Assembly (NCBI GenBank): GCA_035296325.1 | Contig: DATHBD010000051.1 | Location: 1-64,000 of the forward strand | Source: DATHBD01 sp035296325 | GTDB lineage: Bacteria; Actinomycetota; Actinomycetes; Mycobacteriales; Micromonosporaceae | Reading direction: 5' to 3' | DNA length: 64,000 bases | In this document: piece by piece, positions 43,933 through 52,884 of the stretch | How positions within the stretch are numbered: the first letter of the stretch is position 1 | Layout of the letters: each line of letters begins with the position of its first letter | Program-made: the position numbers and the translations under genes | Notes under the pieces: generated by a model | The model's input: the letters and a program-made list of their open reading frames with translations, nothing else | What the model was told of the DNA's origin: nothing | Database searches by the model: none

Positions 43933-45117
43933 GAACGCACTGAGCGCCGCGACCAGGGTGAGGTTGCGCAGGTAGGCCACGTCGCCCGCGCCGATCAACA
44001 CACCGTCGAGCGCGAACACGACTCCGGCAAGCGGCTGCATCGCGACAAACCAGGGCCACGCCAGCAGCGCCTGGGCGTACACCTGCCGGTCCGCGCCGAA
44101 CCACGTCGGCAGCGCAAGGAGGGCGAGGGCGGCAAAGCCGGCGAACGCGACGCCGGCAACCAGCCCGATACCGGTGATCCGGCGGGCGAGCCAGCGCGCC
44201 TCGTCCACCCGCGATCCGCCCAGCGCCGCTCCGATCAGCGACTGCGCCGCGATGGCGATCGAGTCCAGCGCAAGCGCGCAGAACAGCCAGAGTTGCAGGG
44301 CGATCTGGTGCGCCCCCAACGCGGCCGTGCCGAACCGGGCCACCACCGCGGCTGCGGACAGGAAGCACGCCTGCATGGCCAGGCCGCGCAGCAGCAGGTC
44401 GCGGCCGAGTACCAGCTGTCGGCCGATCGTGGCGGGGGACGGCCGAAGCGACACCCGCTCGACCACCAGGGCCCGCACGAAGAGCAGCCCACCCAGGGTC
44501 TGCGCGGTGGCGTTGGCGATCGCGGAGCCGGCCAGACCGAACCCGGCGGGATAGACCAGCAGCGGGCAGAGCACCACCGAAACCAGGTTCGCGACCAGGA
44601 CGTACCGCAGCGGGCGGCGGGTGTCCTGCACGCCGCGCAGCCAGCCGTTGCCGGCGGTGGTGAGCATCAGACCCGGCAGCCCGAGCGCGGCGATCCGCAG
44701 CCACCCGGTGGCGGCCGCGGTGACCTCGGGGTTGTCCCCGCCGATGGCCCGGACCAGTGGCCCGGCCAAGAGCAGGGCGCCCAGCAGCATCGCCAGCCCG
44801 ACCCCGACCGCCAGCCAGGAGGCCTGCACGCCCTCGGCCACGGCGGCGTCGCGCTGGCCGGCGCCGTAGCGGCGGGCGGCCCGGCCGGTCGTGCCGTACG
44901 CGATCACGCTACCCAGCCAGGCGGCGACCGACATCAGTGCACCGCCGACCGCCAGCGCGGCCAGCGGGGTGCGCCCCAGGTGGCCCACCACCGCGGTGTC
45001 CACGAGCAGGTAGATCGGCTCGGCGGCGAGGACCACCAGCGCCGGCAGGGCCAAGCCGGCGATCCGGCGCAACGAGGGCCTGGTCCCGATCCCGTCCGGC
45101 GCTGCACTCACCGGCAC
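43786..45117 (-). CDS. MATE family efflux transporter (DinF-like)
   Basis: A 443-residue transporter with 12 spans. The first half has PIYLLVDTAVVGHLGRTPLA, typical of MATE proteins of the DinF subgroup. The second half repeats it as LFCALALDSIAIAAQSLIGA. It lies upstream of truB in the block and may export toxic cations or cell-envelope intermediates; the substrate is unknown. The 3' end overlaps the CPBP gene. Confidence 0.9.
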   Translation of the reverse strand: MPVSAAPDGIGTRPSLRRIAGLALPALVVLAAEPIYLLVDTAVVGHLGRTPLAALAVGGALMSVAAWLGSVIAYGTTGRAARRYGAGQRDAAVAEGVQASWLAVGVGLAMLLGALLLAGPLVRAIGGDNPEVTAAATGWLRIAALGLPGLMLTTAGNGWLRGVQDTRRPLRYVLVANLVSVVLCPLLVYPAGFGLAGSAIANATAQTLGGLLFVRALVVERVSLRPSPATIGRQLVLGRDLLLRGLAMQACFLSAAAVVARFGTAALGAHQIALQLWLFCALALDSIAIAAQSLIGAALGGSRVDEARWLARRITGIGLVAGVAFAGFAALALLALPTWFGADRQVYAQALLAWPWFVAMQPLAGVVFALDGVLIGAGDVAYLRNLTLVAALSAFLPAVWLALVLDAGLGGVWAGLTLFIVVRLVALLLRLRNGRWAVVGAAR

Positions 45118-45156
45118 ATCGTCTCAGCCGGCGTGCCGCGCCGGGGACCTCGAGGG

Positions 45157-45261
45157 TCAGCCGCGGCGGTCCATCGACGTCTGTAGGGCAGTTCTGGCTT
45201 CGTCGCGCGGCCGGGGGCCGGACTGCTCCGGCTTGGGCGATGGCTTCGGCTGCTCGGGCAT
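45157..45261 (-). CDS. Possible small acidic/proline-rich protein
   Basis: A 34-codon ORF MPEQPKPSPKPEQSGPRPRD with an AGGGGAT ribosome-binding site. It falls in an otherwise gene-free 442-bp interval between the MATE gene and the DinB-like gene. There are no homologues I recognise. The remaining part of the interval holds an AT-rich patch near 45425-45440 and a small palindrome at 45468-45479. Confidence 0.35.
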   Translation of the reverse strand: MPEQPKPSPKPEQSGPRPRDEARTALQTSMDRRG

Positions 45262-45467
45262 GGCGATCCCCTGGGAAGTCGAGACGAGGGTGGGGTGCGA
45301 TGTCGGACGGCGCGGGGGCGGGGTGACCGCCATACCGGTGCTGTCAGACGCCGCGTCGACTCGGTGGGGTCGACCGCGGATGCCAACGGTGCGGAGGATG
45401 TCGTGGGAACGCGCCCTCCACAATCTAAGTTATCGTTCAGGCGCCCCACGCGCTCCGCCTTCCCACA

Positions 45468-45479
45468 TAACGGGCGTTA
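45468..45479. other. Short palindrome upstream of the DinB-like gene
   Basis: TAACGGGCGTTA has 5-bp perfect arms around two G residues, in an AT-richer patch 80 bp upstream of the DinB-like gene. It could be an operator, but no promoter could be assigned with confidence. Confidence 0.3.
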
Positions 45480-45559
45480 AGGTCTGACCGGCGGCGATGA
45501 TGTTCGGCGCTGCGAGCGGTCTACCCACCGAAGCGGAGTCAGAAAGGGAGTCGTAAGTC

Positions 45560-46114
45560 ATGACGGACGCAGCAGCAGAACACCGGGCCGTGGCCGGCAC
45601 GTTCACCGATCGGGTTCGGGGCGTTGCCCCGGGTGGGTGGGACCGGCCCGCGCCGTGCGACGGCTGGGTGGCCCGCGACGTGGTGCGCCACCTGGTGGAG
45701 TGGTTTCCGGGCTTTCTCAAGGCGGGCGCGGGCGTCGAACTTCCGGGAGGTCCCTCGGTGGACGACGATCCGGTGGCCGCGTGGGAGGTGCACCGTGACG
45801 GCGTCCAGGCGCTGCTCGATGATCCGGCGACCGCGGGACGGGTCCTGACGAACCCGCACCTCGGCGAGATCCCGCTCGACCAGGCCGTCGACCGGTTCTA
45901 CACCGCCGACGTGTTCATGCACACCTGGGATCTGGCCCGCGCCACCGGGCAGGATGAACGACTCAATCCGGAGAAGTGCGCCCAACTCCTCGACGGCATG
46001 GTGCCGATGGAGGGCGCGCTGCGGGGCAGCGGGCACTACGGGCCGCGGGTCGCGGTTCCCGACGACGCTGACGTTCAGACCCGGCTGATGGCCTTCATCG
46101 GGCGCGTGCCGTAG
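45560..46114 (+). CDS. DinB-like/TIGR03086 metal-binding protein
   Basis: A 184-residue four-helix-bundle protein of the mycothiol-dependent maleylpyruvate isomerase type. Metal-ligand histidines are in ARDVVRHLVEWFPGF and in YTADVFMHTWDLARATGQD. Homologues act as thiol-dependent transferases or isomerases; the reaction is unknown. A strong AAAGGGAG ribosome-binding site precedes the ATG. It converges on the DUF6186-like gene, with a 17-bp gap. Confidence 0.85.
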   Translation: MTDAAAEHRAVAGTFTDRVRGVAPGGWDRPAPCDGWVARDVVRHLVEWFPGFLKAGAGVELPGGPSVDDDPVAAWEVHRDGVQALLDDPATAGRVLTNPHLGEIPLDQAVDRFYTADVFMHTWDLARATGQDERLNPEKCAQLLDGMVPMEGALRGSGHYGPRVAVPDDADVQTRLMAFIGRVP

Positions 46115-46131
46115 CGTCTCGCCGCCCGGCG

Positions 46132-46344
46132 TCACCGGGCGAAGAAGTGCCAGCCGAGCCACCACCAGAAGCCGAACACGGCGATCCGGCCGACCGGTAG
46201 GGTCCCGATCCGGTAGCGCATGACGAATCCGCACACCTCGCCGAGCGTGGGGATCCGCGAGCCCTCCCGTCGGGCGAACCACTCCACCGCGGCGAATCCG
46301 GCGAAGGCCATCCCGAACGCCACGATGGTGAGCAGGCGGGTCAT
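46132..46344 (-). CDS. Small membrane protein (DUF6186-like)
   Basis: A 70-residue protein with an N-terminal span (TRLLTIVAFGMAFAGFAAVE), a basic and proline-containing middle (REGSRIPTLGEVCGFVMRYR) and a C-terminal span ending WWWLGWHFFAR. The ending pattern matches an uncharacterised actinobacterial family that I recall as DUF6186. The start overlaps the stop of the next gene upstream (ATGA), so the two are coupled. Confidence 0.75.
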   Translation of the reverse strand: MTRLLTIVAFGMAFAGFAAVEWFARREGSRIPTLGEVCGFVMRYRIGTLPVGRIAVFGFWWWLGWHFFAR

Positions 46345-46748
46345 CGCCGCACCAGGGCCAGGAACGCGGCCGACCACGCGAAGAAGAGTGCGGCCCGCGG
46401 GCCGTACCGGGTCAGCGACGGGTCGATCAACTTCGACAGGGTGGGATGGGCGTACGTCGAACCGACGCCGAAGTTGGTGAGTTCCACGGCGACCAGCAGC
46501 ACCGTCGGTACCAGCCACCATGCGGCGTGCGTCGGCAACCGCCGCGGCGCCGGCCGGCGCACCACCGAGCGGGACATGCCGAGCCAGAACAGGGATCCGC
46601 CGACGCAGAGGACGAGGAGATTTGCCGACGTGGTGAACGACGACCTGGTGCCCGCCACCAGCGCCACCAGAGCCAGGACCGGCATCAGCACGCCCGGCCG
46701 GGTCCACCCGGGCTCAACTTCGAGGGCAAGCTGCGTACGCTGCTCCAT
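46341..46748 (-). CDS. Hypothetical membrane protein
   Basis: A 135-residue protein with about three spans. The N-terminus is MEQRTQLALEVEPGWTRPG, then VLMPVLALVALVAG and SANLLVLCVGGSLFWLG. I do not recognise the family. It overlaps the DUF6186-like gene by 4 bp and lies 54 bp past the nrnA 3' end, inside the translation block. Confidence 0.75.
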   Translation of the reverse strand: MEQRTQLALEVEPGWTRPGVLMPVLALVALVAGTRSSFTTSANLLVLCVGGSLFWLGMSRSVVRRPAPRRLPTHAAWWLVPTVLLVAVELTNFGVGSTYAHPTLSKLIDPSLTRYGPRAALFFAWSAAFLALVRR

Positions 46749-46802
46749 GCCTCGATTGTCGCTGGCTCGCCACCGAGCCGGATAGCCGCAGCGGCCCCGG
46801 AG

Positions 46803-47879
46803 TTACCCCGGATCTTTCAACTGCTCGCGGATCCGGCCGACCAGCTCGTCGATGGTGCCGTACCCGGTGAAGCCCGCAGCCAGTCGATGCCCGCCGCCGC
46901 CGAGGGCGACCGCCACCGCGCTCACGTCCACGCCGCCCTTGCTTCGCATGGATACCGCCCACTCCCCCGGCCGCACCTGCTTGGCGACGAACGCGACATC
47001 GGCCTCCTCGACGCAGCGAACCGAGTCGATAAGCGATTCCAGGATGTACGGCCGCTGCCCGTACCGGTCAAGATCTTCCACCGTGGCGTAGGTCCAGGCG
47101 AGGCCTCGTCCGCCGGCGGCCGCCGGTTCGAGCCGGGCCCGGGCGAGCACCTCGCCGAAGAGGCGCACCGCCCCGAACGGCCGGCTGTCGAAGAGCCGCC
47201 GGGAGATGTCACCCGGCCGGATGCCGGTGCCCAGCAGCCGCGCCGCGAACTCGTGCACGGCCGGCGTGGTGGAGTCGAACCGGAACGACCCGGTGTCGGT
47301 GGTCAACGCGACGTAGAGGCACTCGGCGATCTCCGCATCCAATGCGACACCGAGGTGGCGCAGCAGGCCGTCGACCACGACCGACGTCGCGGCGGCACCC
47401 GGATCGATCAGGTTCAACTGGCCGAAGGCGGTGTTCGACGCGTGGTGGTCGAGCACGATGTTGACCGGCGCGGCGCGCAGCACGTCGGCCAACTCGCCGA
47501 GGCGTTCGATGCTCGCGGCGTCGAACGCCAGCACCGCGTCCGGCGTCCGACCGGCCGCTGACGCGGCGACGAGCAGATCCGCGCCGGGAAGCTGGCGAAA
47601 CGAGTCCGGCAGATCCAGCTCTCCCGGAAAGCTCGCCTCCAGTCGGTGGAAGCCCAGCTTCCGCAGGCCCAGCCCGCACCCGAGCATGCTGCCCAGCGCG
47701 TCGCCGTCCGGATTGACGTGACAGGCCAGGAGGATGGCAGCGTCGCGGGGCAGCGCCAGGACGGCGTCGCGGGCGGCGCCCCATGCGGCGGCGCCCACGG
47801 GATCGACACCCACCTCCTCCCGCGCCGCGCCGGCGCCCGCCGGAGCGGGCACCGACACCGCGGGCAGGAGGTGGGTCAC
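46803..47879 (-). CDS. nrnA: DHH family nanoRNase/pAp phosphatase
   Basis: A 358-residue enzyme that degrades 2-5-nt RNA and dephosphorylates pAp. The DHH motifs are LACHVNPDGDALGSMLG, VLDHHASNT and LTTDTGSFRFD. The DHHA1 domain ends with the signature LGGGGHRLAAGF. The GTG start at 47879 overlaps the rbfA stop by 4 bp. The first 30 residues are Ala/Pro-rich, so the true start may be internal. Confidence 0.94.
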   Translation of the reverse strand: MTHLLPAVSVPAPAGAGAAREEVGVDPVGAAAWGAARDAVLALPRDAAILLACHVNPDGDALGSMLGCGLGLRKLGFHRLEASFPGELDLPDSFRQLPGADLLVAASAAGRTPDAVLAFDAASIERLGELADVLRAAPVNIVLDHHASNTAFGQLNLIDPGAAATSVVVDGLLRHLGVALDAEIAECLYVALTTDTGSFRFDSTTPAVHEFAARLLGTGIRPGDISRRLFDSRPFGAVRLFGEVLARARLEPAAAGGRGLAWTYATVEDLDRYGQRPYILESLIDSVRCVEEADVAFVAKQVRPGEWAVSMRSKGGVDVSAVAVALGGGGHRLAAGFTGYGTIDELVGRIREQLKDPG

Positions 47880-48334
47880 AGCCGGTCCTGACCCGCCACG
47901 ACGTCTTCCTCCTCGTCCTCCTTGACCCGGTAGGGCTGAGGTTCGCCGGCGTACTTGGCCTGGGCGGCGATGCGCTGCACCTCGGCGTCGGCGTCCCGTG
48001 CCGCGGCAAGGAGTTCCTCGATGCGCTTGGCCTGATCCAGGACGTTGTCCAGCACGAACGTCAGCGTCGGCGCGCGGCGCAACCCGAGCGCCTTCGCCAC
48101 CGTGCTGCGCAGCAGCCCGTTCGCGCTCTCCAACGCCGCCGCGGTCCCGGCCTCGGCGGCAGTGCCGCCGAGCACCGTGTAGAAGACCGTGGCGTCACCC
48201 AGATCCGCCGTGATGCGCGCGTCGGTGATTGTGATCATGCCCAGACGTGGGTCCTTGATCTGGGTACGCACAACCGACGCGACCAACTCGCGTACGCGCT
48301 CAGCGTGCCGGCGTACCCGTGCCGGATCAGACAT
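47876..48334 (-). CDS. rbfA: 30S ribosome-binding factor RbfA
   Basis: A 152-residue KH-fold factor for maturation of the 16S rRNA 5' end. Typical blocks are RHAERVRELVASVVRTQIKD, GMITITDARITADLGDATVF and LTFVLDNVLDQAKRIEELL. The acidic tail (KEDEEEDVV) is longer than average. The ATG at 48334 starts MSDPARVRR. It is coupled to nrnA. Confidence 0.95.
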   Translation of the reverse strand: MSDPARVRRHAERVRELVASVVRTQIKDPRLGMITITDARITADLGDATVFYTVLGGTAAEAGTAAALESANGLLRSTVAKALGLRRAPTLTFVLDNVLDQAKRIEELLAAARDADAEVQRIAAQAKYAGEPQPYRVKEDEEEDVVAGQDRL

Positions 48335-48436
48335 ATCGCCCACCTCCGCAGCGTGAACCAACCTGATTGACAGTACCCGTGCAGCCAGCGCCCATGCCCG
48401 CCGGCAGGAACCGGCCGCCTGGTCGCCGACCCGGCC

Positions 48437-48733
48437 CTACTCGTCGTCAGCGCCGTGCAGCCGCCGACGAACGGAGAGGAGTTCGATCTCCGGGCGCTGC
48501 GCCATGTGGCGCTCGCAGGCGTCAAGCACCTCCCGGACATGTCCCGGGTCGGGCGCCACCACCGCCACACCGATCTCGGCGCGGCCGTGCCGGTCGAGCG
48601 CCCCAACCTCAGCGGTGGCCACCTCGAACTTGCGCAAGCCGGCGAGGATCGGCCGGACGTAGGACCGCTTGGTTTTCAGGCTCCTGGAGTCCTCGGGCAG
48701 GAGCAGATCGAAAAGCGCTGTTCCGGTATACAC
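48437..48733 (-). CDS. DUF503/YlxP-like protein
   Basis: A 98-residue protein. The family pattern is VYTGTALFDLLLPEDSRSLK with KRSYVRPILAGLRKF, then GRAEIGVAVVAPDPGHVREV. DUF503 proteins sit between infB and rbfA in many Gram-positive genomes, and the Bacillus YlxP is of unknown but ribosome-linked function. The GTG at 48733 is the only sensible start. Confidence 0.9.
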   Translation of the reverse strand: MYTGTALFDLLLPEDSRSLKTKRSYVRPILAGLRKFEVATAEVGALDRHGRAEIGVAVVAPDPGHVREVLDACERHMAQRPEIELLSVRRRLHGADDE

Positions 48734-48753
48734 GAGGAACCAGCGTACGGCGT

Positions 48754-49167
48754 TCAGCGGGCGGTTGCCTGCAGGATTTCCCGCCCTGGAACGCTCGGCC
48801 TGGACACGATCACCGGCTCCGGCTGGACCGGCAGTTCGGCGGCACCCGCGCCGCGCGGGCGGGGACGCCACAGCCGTCGGCCGGCCCCGGCACTGCCACC
48901 GCGGCCGGGATAGATGTACAGCCCGCGCACCGGGTCCGGCACCGCGTCGAGCGCCGCCGAAACCGCGGGCAGTCCCCGGAATCGCGCCCAGGCGGCCGGG
49001 TCGCGGAAGGCGACCTCCAACACCACGCCCCACGGCCGCTCGGCCCAGTTCCACTCCTTGGCGCCGTGGGTCAGCGCGGCCTCCACGAGCGCCGCGCTGT
49101 GCGCGTCACGCCAGCGGTGGGCGGAGAACGCCCCGTCACGCACCTCGATCGACCACCAGTGCTTCAT
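48754..49167 (-). CDS. Conserved hypothetical protein
   Basis: A 137-residue soluble protein with a Trp-rich N-terminus (MKHWWSIEVRDGAFSAHRWR, then KEWNWAERPWG) and a Pro/Arg-rich tail. The family is unknown. It stands between infB and the DUF503 gene in the translation block, on the same strand. Confidence 0.75.
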   Translation of the reverse strand: MKHWWSIEVRDGAFSAHRWRDAHSAALVEAALTHGAKEWNWAERPWGVVLEVAFRDPAAWARFRGLPAVSAALDAVPDPVRGLYIYPGRGGSAGAGRRLWRPRPRGAGAAELPVQPEPVIVSRPSVPGREILQATAR

Positions 49168-49266
49168 GTCCCGACGGTACGCCCGGAGCGCAAGCCGGTC
49201 GACCCCTTCACAGCGACGCAGGCCCGAGGCGAACCCCGGGCCTGCGCCATGTGCGGTACGAGCGGA

Positions 49267-52200
49267 TCAGCCGCGCTGCTTCTCCCGCATCTCGAACGTC
49301 TCGATGACGTCGTCGACCCGGAGGTCGTTGAAGTTGCCCAGCGTGATGCCGCACTCGAAGCCCTCGCGGACCTCGGTCGCGTCTTCCTTGAACCGCCGCA
49401 GGCCGACGATGGTGAGGTTGTCCGCCAGCACCGCGCCGTCCCGGAGCAGTCGCGCCTTGGCGTTGCGCCGGATGATTCCGGAGCGCACCAGGGCACCGGC
49501 GATGTTGCCGAAGCGGGACGAGCGGAACACCTCGCGGACCTCCGCCGTACCGAGCTCGGCCTCCTCGTAGATCGGCTTGAGCATGCCCTTGAGGGCCGTC
49601 TCGATCTCCTCGATCGCCTGGTAGATGACGGTGTAGTACCGGATCTCCACGCCTTCGCGCTCGGCCAGCTCGCGGGTCCGCGACTCGGCCCGCACGTTGA
49701 ACCCGATGATGATCGCATCCGACGCGCTGGCCAGGTTGACGTCGTCCTGCGTGATCGAGCCGACACCCCGGTGGATGATCTTGAGATGCACCTCGTCGGA
49801 GTTGTCGATCTTGACGAGAGCATCCTCCAGCGCCTCCACCGAGCCGGAGACATCGCCCTTGATGATGAGGGTGAGGGTGGTCTTCTCCCCCTCCTTCATC
49901 TGCTCGAACAACGTCTCCAGCGTGACCCGGCCACCGCGGGCGGCCATCTCGGCCGCACGCCTGCGGGCCTGTCGCTGCTCGGCGATCTGCCGGGCGGTCC
50001 GGTCGTCGTCCGCCGCGAGGAACGTGTCCCCCGCGCCGGGCACCGCCGTGAGGCCGAGCACCAGCACCGGTCGGGACGGCATCGCGGACTGCACCGGACG
50101 ACCGACGTCGTCCAGCATCGCCCGGACGCGTCCGTACGCCCGACCGGCGACGATCGCGTCACCGATGTGAAGCGTGCCCTTCTGCACCAGCACCGTGGCC
50201 ACCGGACCGCGACCGCGGTCCAGGTGGGCCTCGATCGCCACGCCCTGCGCCGGCCCGTCGATCGCGGCCCGGAGGTCCAGCGACGCGTCGGCGGTGAGCA
50301 GGACGGCCTCGAGCAGCCCGTCGATGTTGAGCCGGCTCTTCGCGGAGATGTTGACGAACATGGTGTCGCCGCCGTACTCCTCCGCGACCAGCCCGTACTC
50401 GGTGAGCTGCTGGCGCACCTTGTCCGGGTTGGCGTCCGGCTTGTCGATCTTGTTGACCGCCACCACGATCGGCACCTCGGCCGCCTTGGCGTGGTTGAGC
50501 GCCTCGATCGTCTGCGGCATCACGCCGTCGTCCGCCGCGACGACCAGCACCACGATGTCGGTGGCCTGGGCGCCACGGGCACGCATGGCGGTGAACGCCT
50601 CGTGGCCCGGGGTGTCGATGAAGGTGATGGCGCGGTCGTTGCCGTCGTGCTCGACATGGACCTGGTAGGCACCGATGTGCTGGGTGATGCCGCCGGCCTC
50701 GCCCTCGACCACGTTGCTCGACCGGATCGCGTCGAGCAGCTTGGTCTTACCGTGGTCGACGTGACCCATGACGGTCACCACCGGCGGACGGGTGACCAGA
50801 CGGCTCTCGTCCACGTCGGCATCGAGATCGATGTCGAAGCGGGCCAGCAGCTCGCGGTCCTCGTCCTCCGGGCTGACGATCTGCACATCGAAGCCGAGGT
50901 GCTCACCGAGCAGCAGCAGCGTCTCGTCGGTGCACGACTGGGTCGCCGTCACCATCTCGCCGATGTTGAACATCTCCTGCACCAGCGAGCCGGGGTTGGC
51001 GTTGATCCGGTCGGCGAAGTCCGACAGGGACGCGCCACGCGGCAGCCGTACGGCCTGACCCTGACCACGCGGGGCGCCTGAGCCCATCGTGGGTGCGGAC
51101 AGGTTGTCGAACTCCTGCCTGCGCTGCTTCTTGGACTTGCGACCGCGGGTCGGCTTGCCACCCGGACGCCCGAAGGCACCGGCGGCACCGCCACCACGAC
51201 CGCGACCGCCGCCGCCGCCGCCCGGACGACCGGCGCCAGCGGCACCGCCCGCACCCGGACCGCTGCCGCCGCCGGGGCCGCCGCGGTAACCGCCGCCACC
51301 GCCGCCGGGGCCACCGCCGCCGGGACCACCGGTACCGCCGCCGGGGCGGAATCCACCGCCACCGCCGCCGCCACCGGGACCACCGCTACGGAAACCGCCA
51401 CCGGCACCGCCACCGGGACCACCGGGACGACCGGCGCCAGCGCCGCCGCCACCGGGACCACCACTGCGGAAACCGCCACCGGCACCGCCACCGGGACCAC
51501 CGGGACGACCCGGCCGGTCACCGGGACCACCGGGCCGGTCGTTGGGGCGACCGGGGCGCTGGGTCGGCATCTGGGACGGGCTGGGGCGGGGACCGCCCAT
51601 GGAGGCCGGGTTGGGCCGCGGAGGCATCGCACCCGGGTTGGGCCGGGGAATGCCGCCGGGCGTCGGACGCCCGCCACCCTGGACCCCGAACGGGTTGTTG
51701 CCCGGACCACGCGCCGGCGGGCGACCACCGGGTCGCGGCGCCGCGCCCGGCCTGGGGGCGCCACCGGCGGGTGCCGGTGCGGCGGCCGGACCGGGACGTG
51801 GGCCCGGACCTGCGCCTGGGGTAGGGGCGCCGCCCGCGGGGGGTTCCCGGCGGACGGTTTCCCGCTGCCGGGCGGCCTGCGCGGCCTTGACCGCGGCCTC
51901 CTGGTCAGCCTTGAGCGCGGCGGCTCGGACCTCTGCGGCCGCCACCTCGATGTCGTGGGCGCTCGCCGGCTTGACGACGGGAGCCTGTGGGCGGGGCGGA
52001 CCGGGAACCGGACCCCGCCGATCGCCGGTCGGCTTCTCTGCCGCCGGTCGGTCGCCCACCACTGGTCGCTTGGGCGGCATCGGGCGGGCCGCCGGACTGC
52101 CCCCCGGACTACGGACGGGGTTGCCGACCGTAGCGGGCTGGGCGGGAGCCGCCGCGGAGGATGCTGCCGGAGCAGCCGCGGACGACGGGGCGGACGGTGC

Positions 52201-52365
52201 CGCCGACGTTTCGATGGCCGCACGCAGCCGGCGCGCCACTGGCGCTTCGACTGTGCTCGATGCGGACTTCACGTACTCGCCAAGCTCTTGCAGCTTCGCC
52301 AGTACGGCTTTGCTCTCGACCCCGAGCTCTTTTGCAAGCTCGTGTACGCGGGCCTTGCCTGCCAC
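49267..52365 (-). CDS. infB: Translation initiation factor IF-2
   Basis: A GTPase of 1,032 residues that delivers fMet-tRNA to the 30S subunit. The N-terminal helix-loop VAGKARVHELAKELGVES is typical, followed by an unusually long Pro/Ala/Gly-rich region. That region is mostly GGPGGGAGGGFRSGG-like repeats (coding for residues about 150-425) encoded in 51180-51560. The G domain has GHVDHGKTKLLD (about residue 530), DTPGHEAF and VNKIDKPDAN. Domains II-IV end GNFNDLRVDDVIETF. The GTG start at 52365 has a strong GAGGAGTGCA ribosome-binding site. Confidence 0.97.
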   Translation of the reverse strand: MAGKARVHELAKELGVESKAVLAKLQELGEYVKSASSTVEAPVARRLRAAIETSAAPSAPSSAAAPAASSAAAPAQPATVGNPVRSPGGSPAARPMPPKRPVVGDRPAAEKPTGDRRGPVPGPPRPQAPVVKPASAHDIEVAAAEVRAAALKADQEAAVKAAQAARQRETVRREPPAGGAPTPGAGPGPRPGPAAAPAPAGGAPRPGAAPRPGGRPPARGPGNNPFGVQGGGRPTPGGIPRPNPGAMPPRPNPASMGGPRPSPSQMPTQRPGRPNDRPGGPGDRPGRPGGPGGGAGGGFRSGGPGGGGAGAGRPGGPGGGAGGGFRSGGPGGGGGGGGFRPGGGTGGPGGGGPGGGGGGYRGGPGGGSGPGAGGAAGAGRPGGGGGGRGRGGGAAGAFGRPGGKPTRGRKSKKQRRQEFDNLSAPTMGSGAPRGQGQAVRLPRGASLSDFADRINANPGSLVQEMFNIGEMVTATQSCTDETLLLLGEHLGFDVQIVSPEDEDRELLARFDIDLDADVDESRLVTRPPVVTVMGHVDHGKTKLLDAIRSSNVVEGEAGGITQHIGAYQVHVEHDGNDRAITFIDTPGHEAFTAMRARGAQATDIVVLVVAADDGVMPQTIEALNHAKAAEVPIVVAVNKIDKPDANPDKVRQQLTEYGLVAEEYGGDTMFVNISAKSRLNIDGLLEAVLLTADASLDLRAAIDGPAQGVAIEAHLDRGRGPVATVLVQKGTLHIGDAIVAGRAYGRVRAMLDDVGRPVQSAMPSRPVLVLGLTAVPGAGDTFLAADDDRTARQIAEQRQARRRAAEMAARGGRVTLETLFEQMKEGEKTTLTLIIKGDVSGSVEALEDALVKIDNSDEVHLKIIHRGVGSITQDDVNLASASDAIIIGFNVRAESRTRELAEREGVEIRYYTVIYQAIEEIETALKGMLKPIYEEAELGTAEVREVFRSSRFGNIAGALVRSGIIRRNAKARLLRDGAVLADNLTIVGLRRFKEDATEVREGFECGITLGNFNDLRVDDVIETFEMREKQRG
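51363..51510. repeat. 78-bp in-frame direct repeat in infB
   Basis: A near-identical 70-bp segment occurs at 51363-51432 and 51441-51510 (offset 78 bp, 26 codons). It encodes two copies of an RSGGPGG/AGRPGGPGG glycine-rich unit in the IF-2 linker. Length variation by recombination is expected here. Confidence 0.75.
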
Positions 52366-52539
52366 TGCACTCCTCACTCCGAGGCTGGGGCGGCAATCCC
52401 GCGCCAACCTCACTCGTCCACTTGAAGCCTGGTCATTGCGGCGACTTCATCGTGTGCTCATGCCGGTCGTCCTACCTTGCGAATCCGGGCGGGAGCTGGG
52501 CGCTCCCACCATCGGCAAACCAGGTCCTGCGAGTCGGGC

Positions 52540-52884
52540 TCAGACCGCCTCCGCCAGCGCGCCGGTGTCGATCACACCGGCGATACGCAGCGCACGCCCG
52601 AAAGCGCGGCGACGCTCCGCCAAGGCGAGGCAAGCCGGATCGAAATGCAGGTGTGCTCCCCGACCCGGCCGTCTGCGTGCCGGATCCGGCACGACACTGA
52701 AACGCTCAGCGCCATGAACGACTCCGACGACCCGCAGCAACTCCGAGGATGGCGCGCGCTTGCGGCAACCCACACACGTTCGCACCGGCTTTGCGAGCCG
52801 GTGCGGCGCAGGTGCCGCAGGCGCGCGACGTACCACGGCAGGAAGTCTACCCTGCGGGGCCGACGATCGGTGCGGCCGGCTCAT
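52540..52884 (-). CDS. YlxR (DUF448) family RNA-binding protein
   Basis: A 114-residue basic protein. The hallmark is VRTCVGCRKRAPSSELLRVV, followed by ARRRPGRGAHLHFDPACLAL. YlxR proteins sit between nusA and infB and bind RNA or RNase P in some bacteria. The ATG at 52884 overlaps the nusA stop (ATGA). The 174 bp to the infB start hold no recognisable feature. Confidence 0.93.
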   Translation of the reverse strand: MSRPHRSSAPQGRLPAVVRRAPAAPAPHRLAKPVRTCVGCRKRAPSSELLRVVGVVHGAERFSVVPDPARRRPGRGAHLHFDPACLALAERRRAFGRALRIAGVIDTGALAEAV

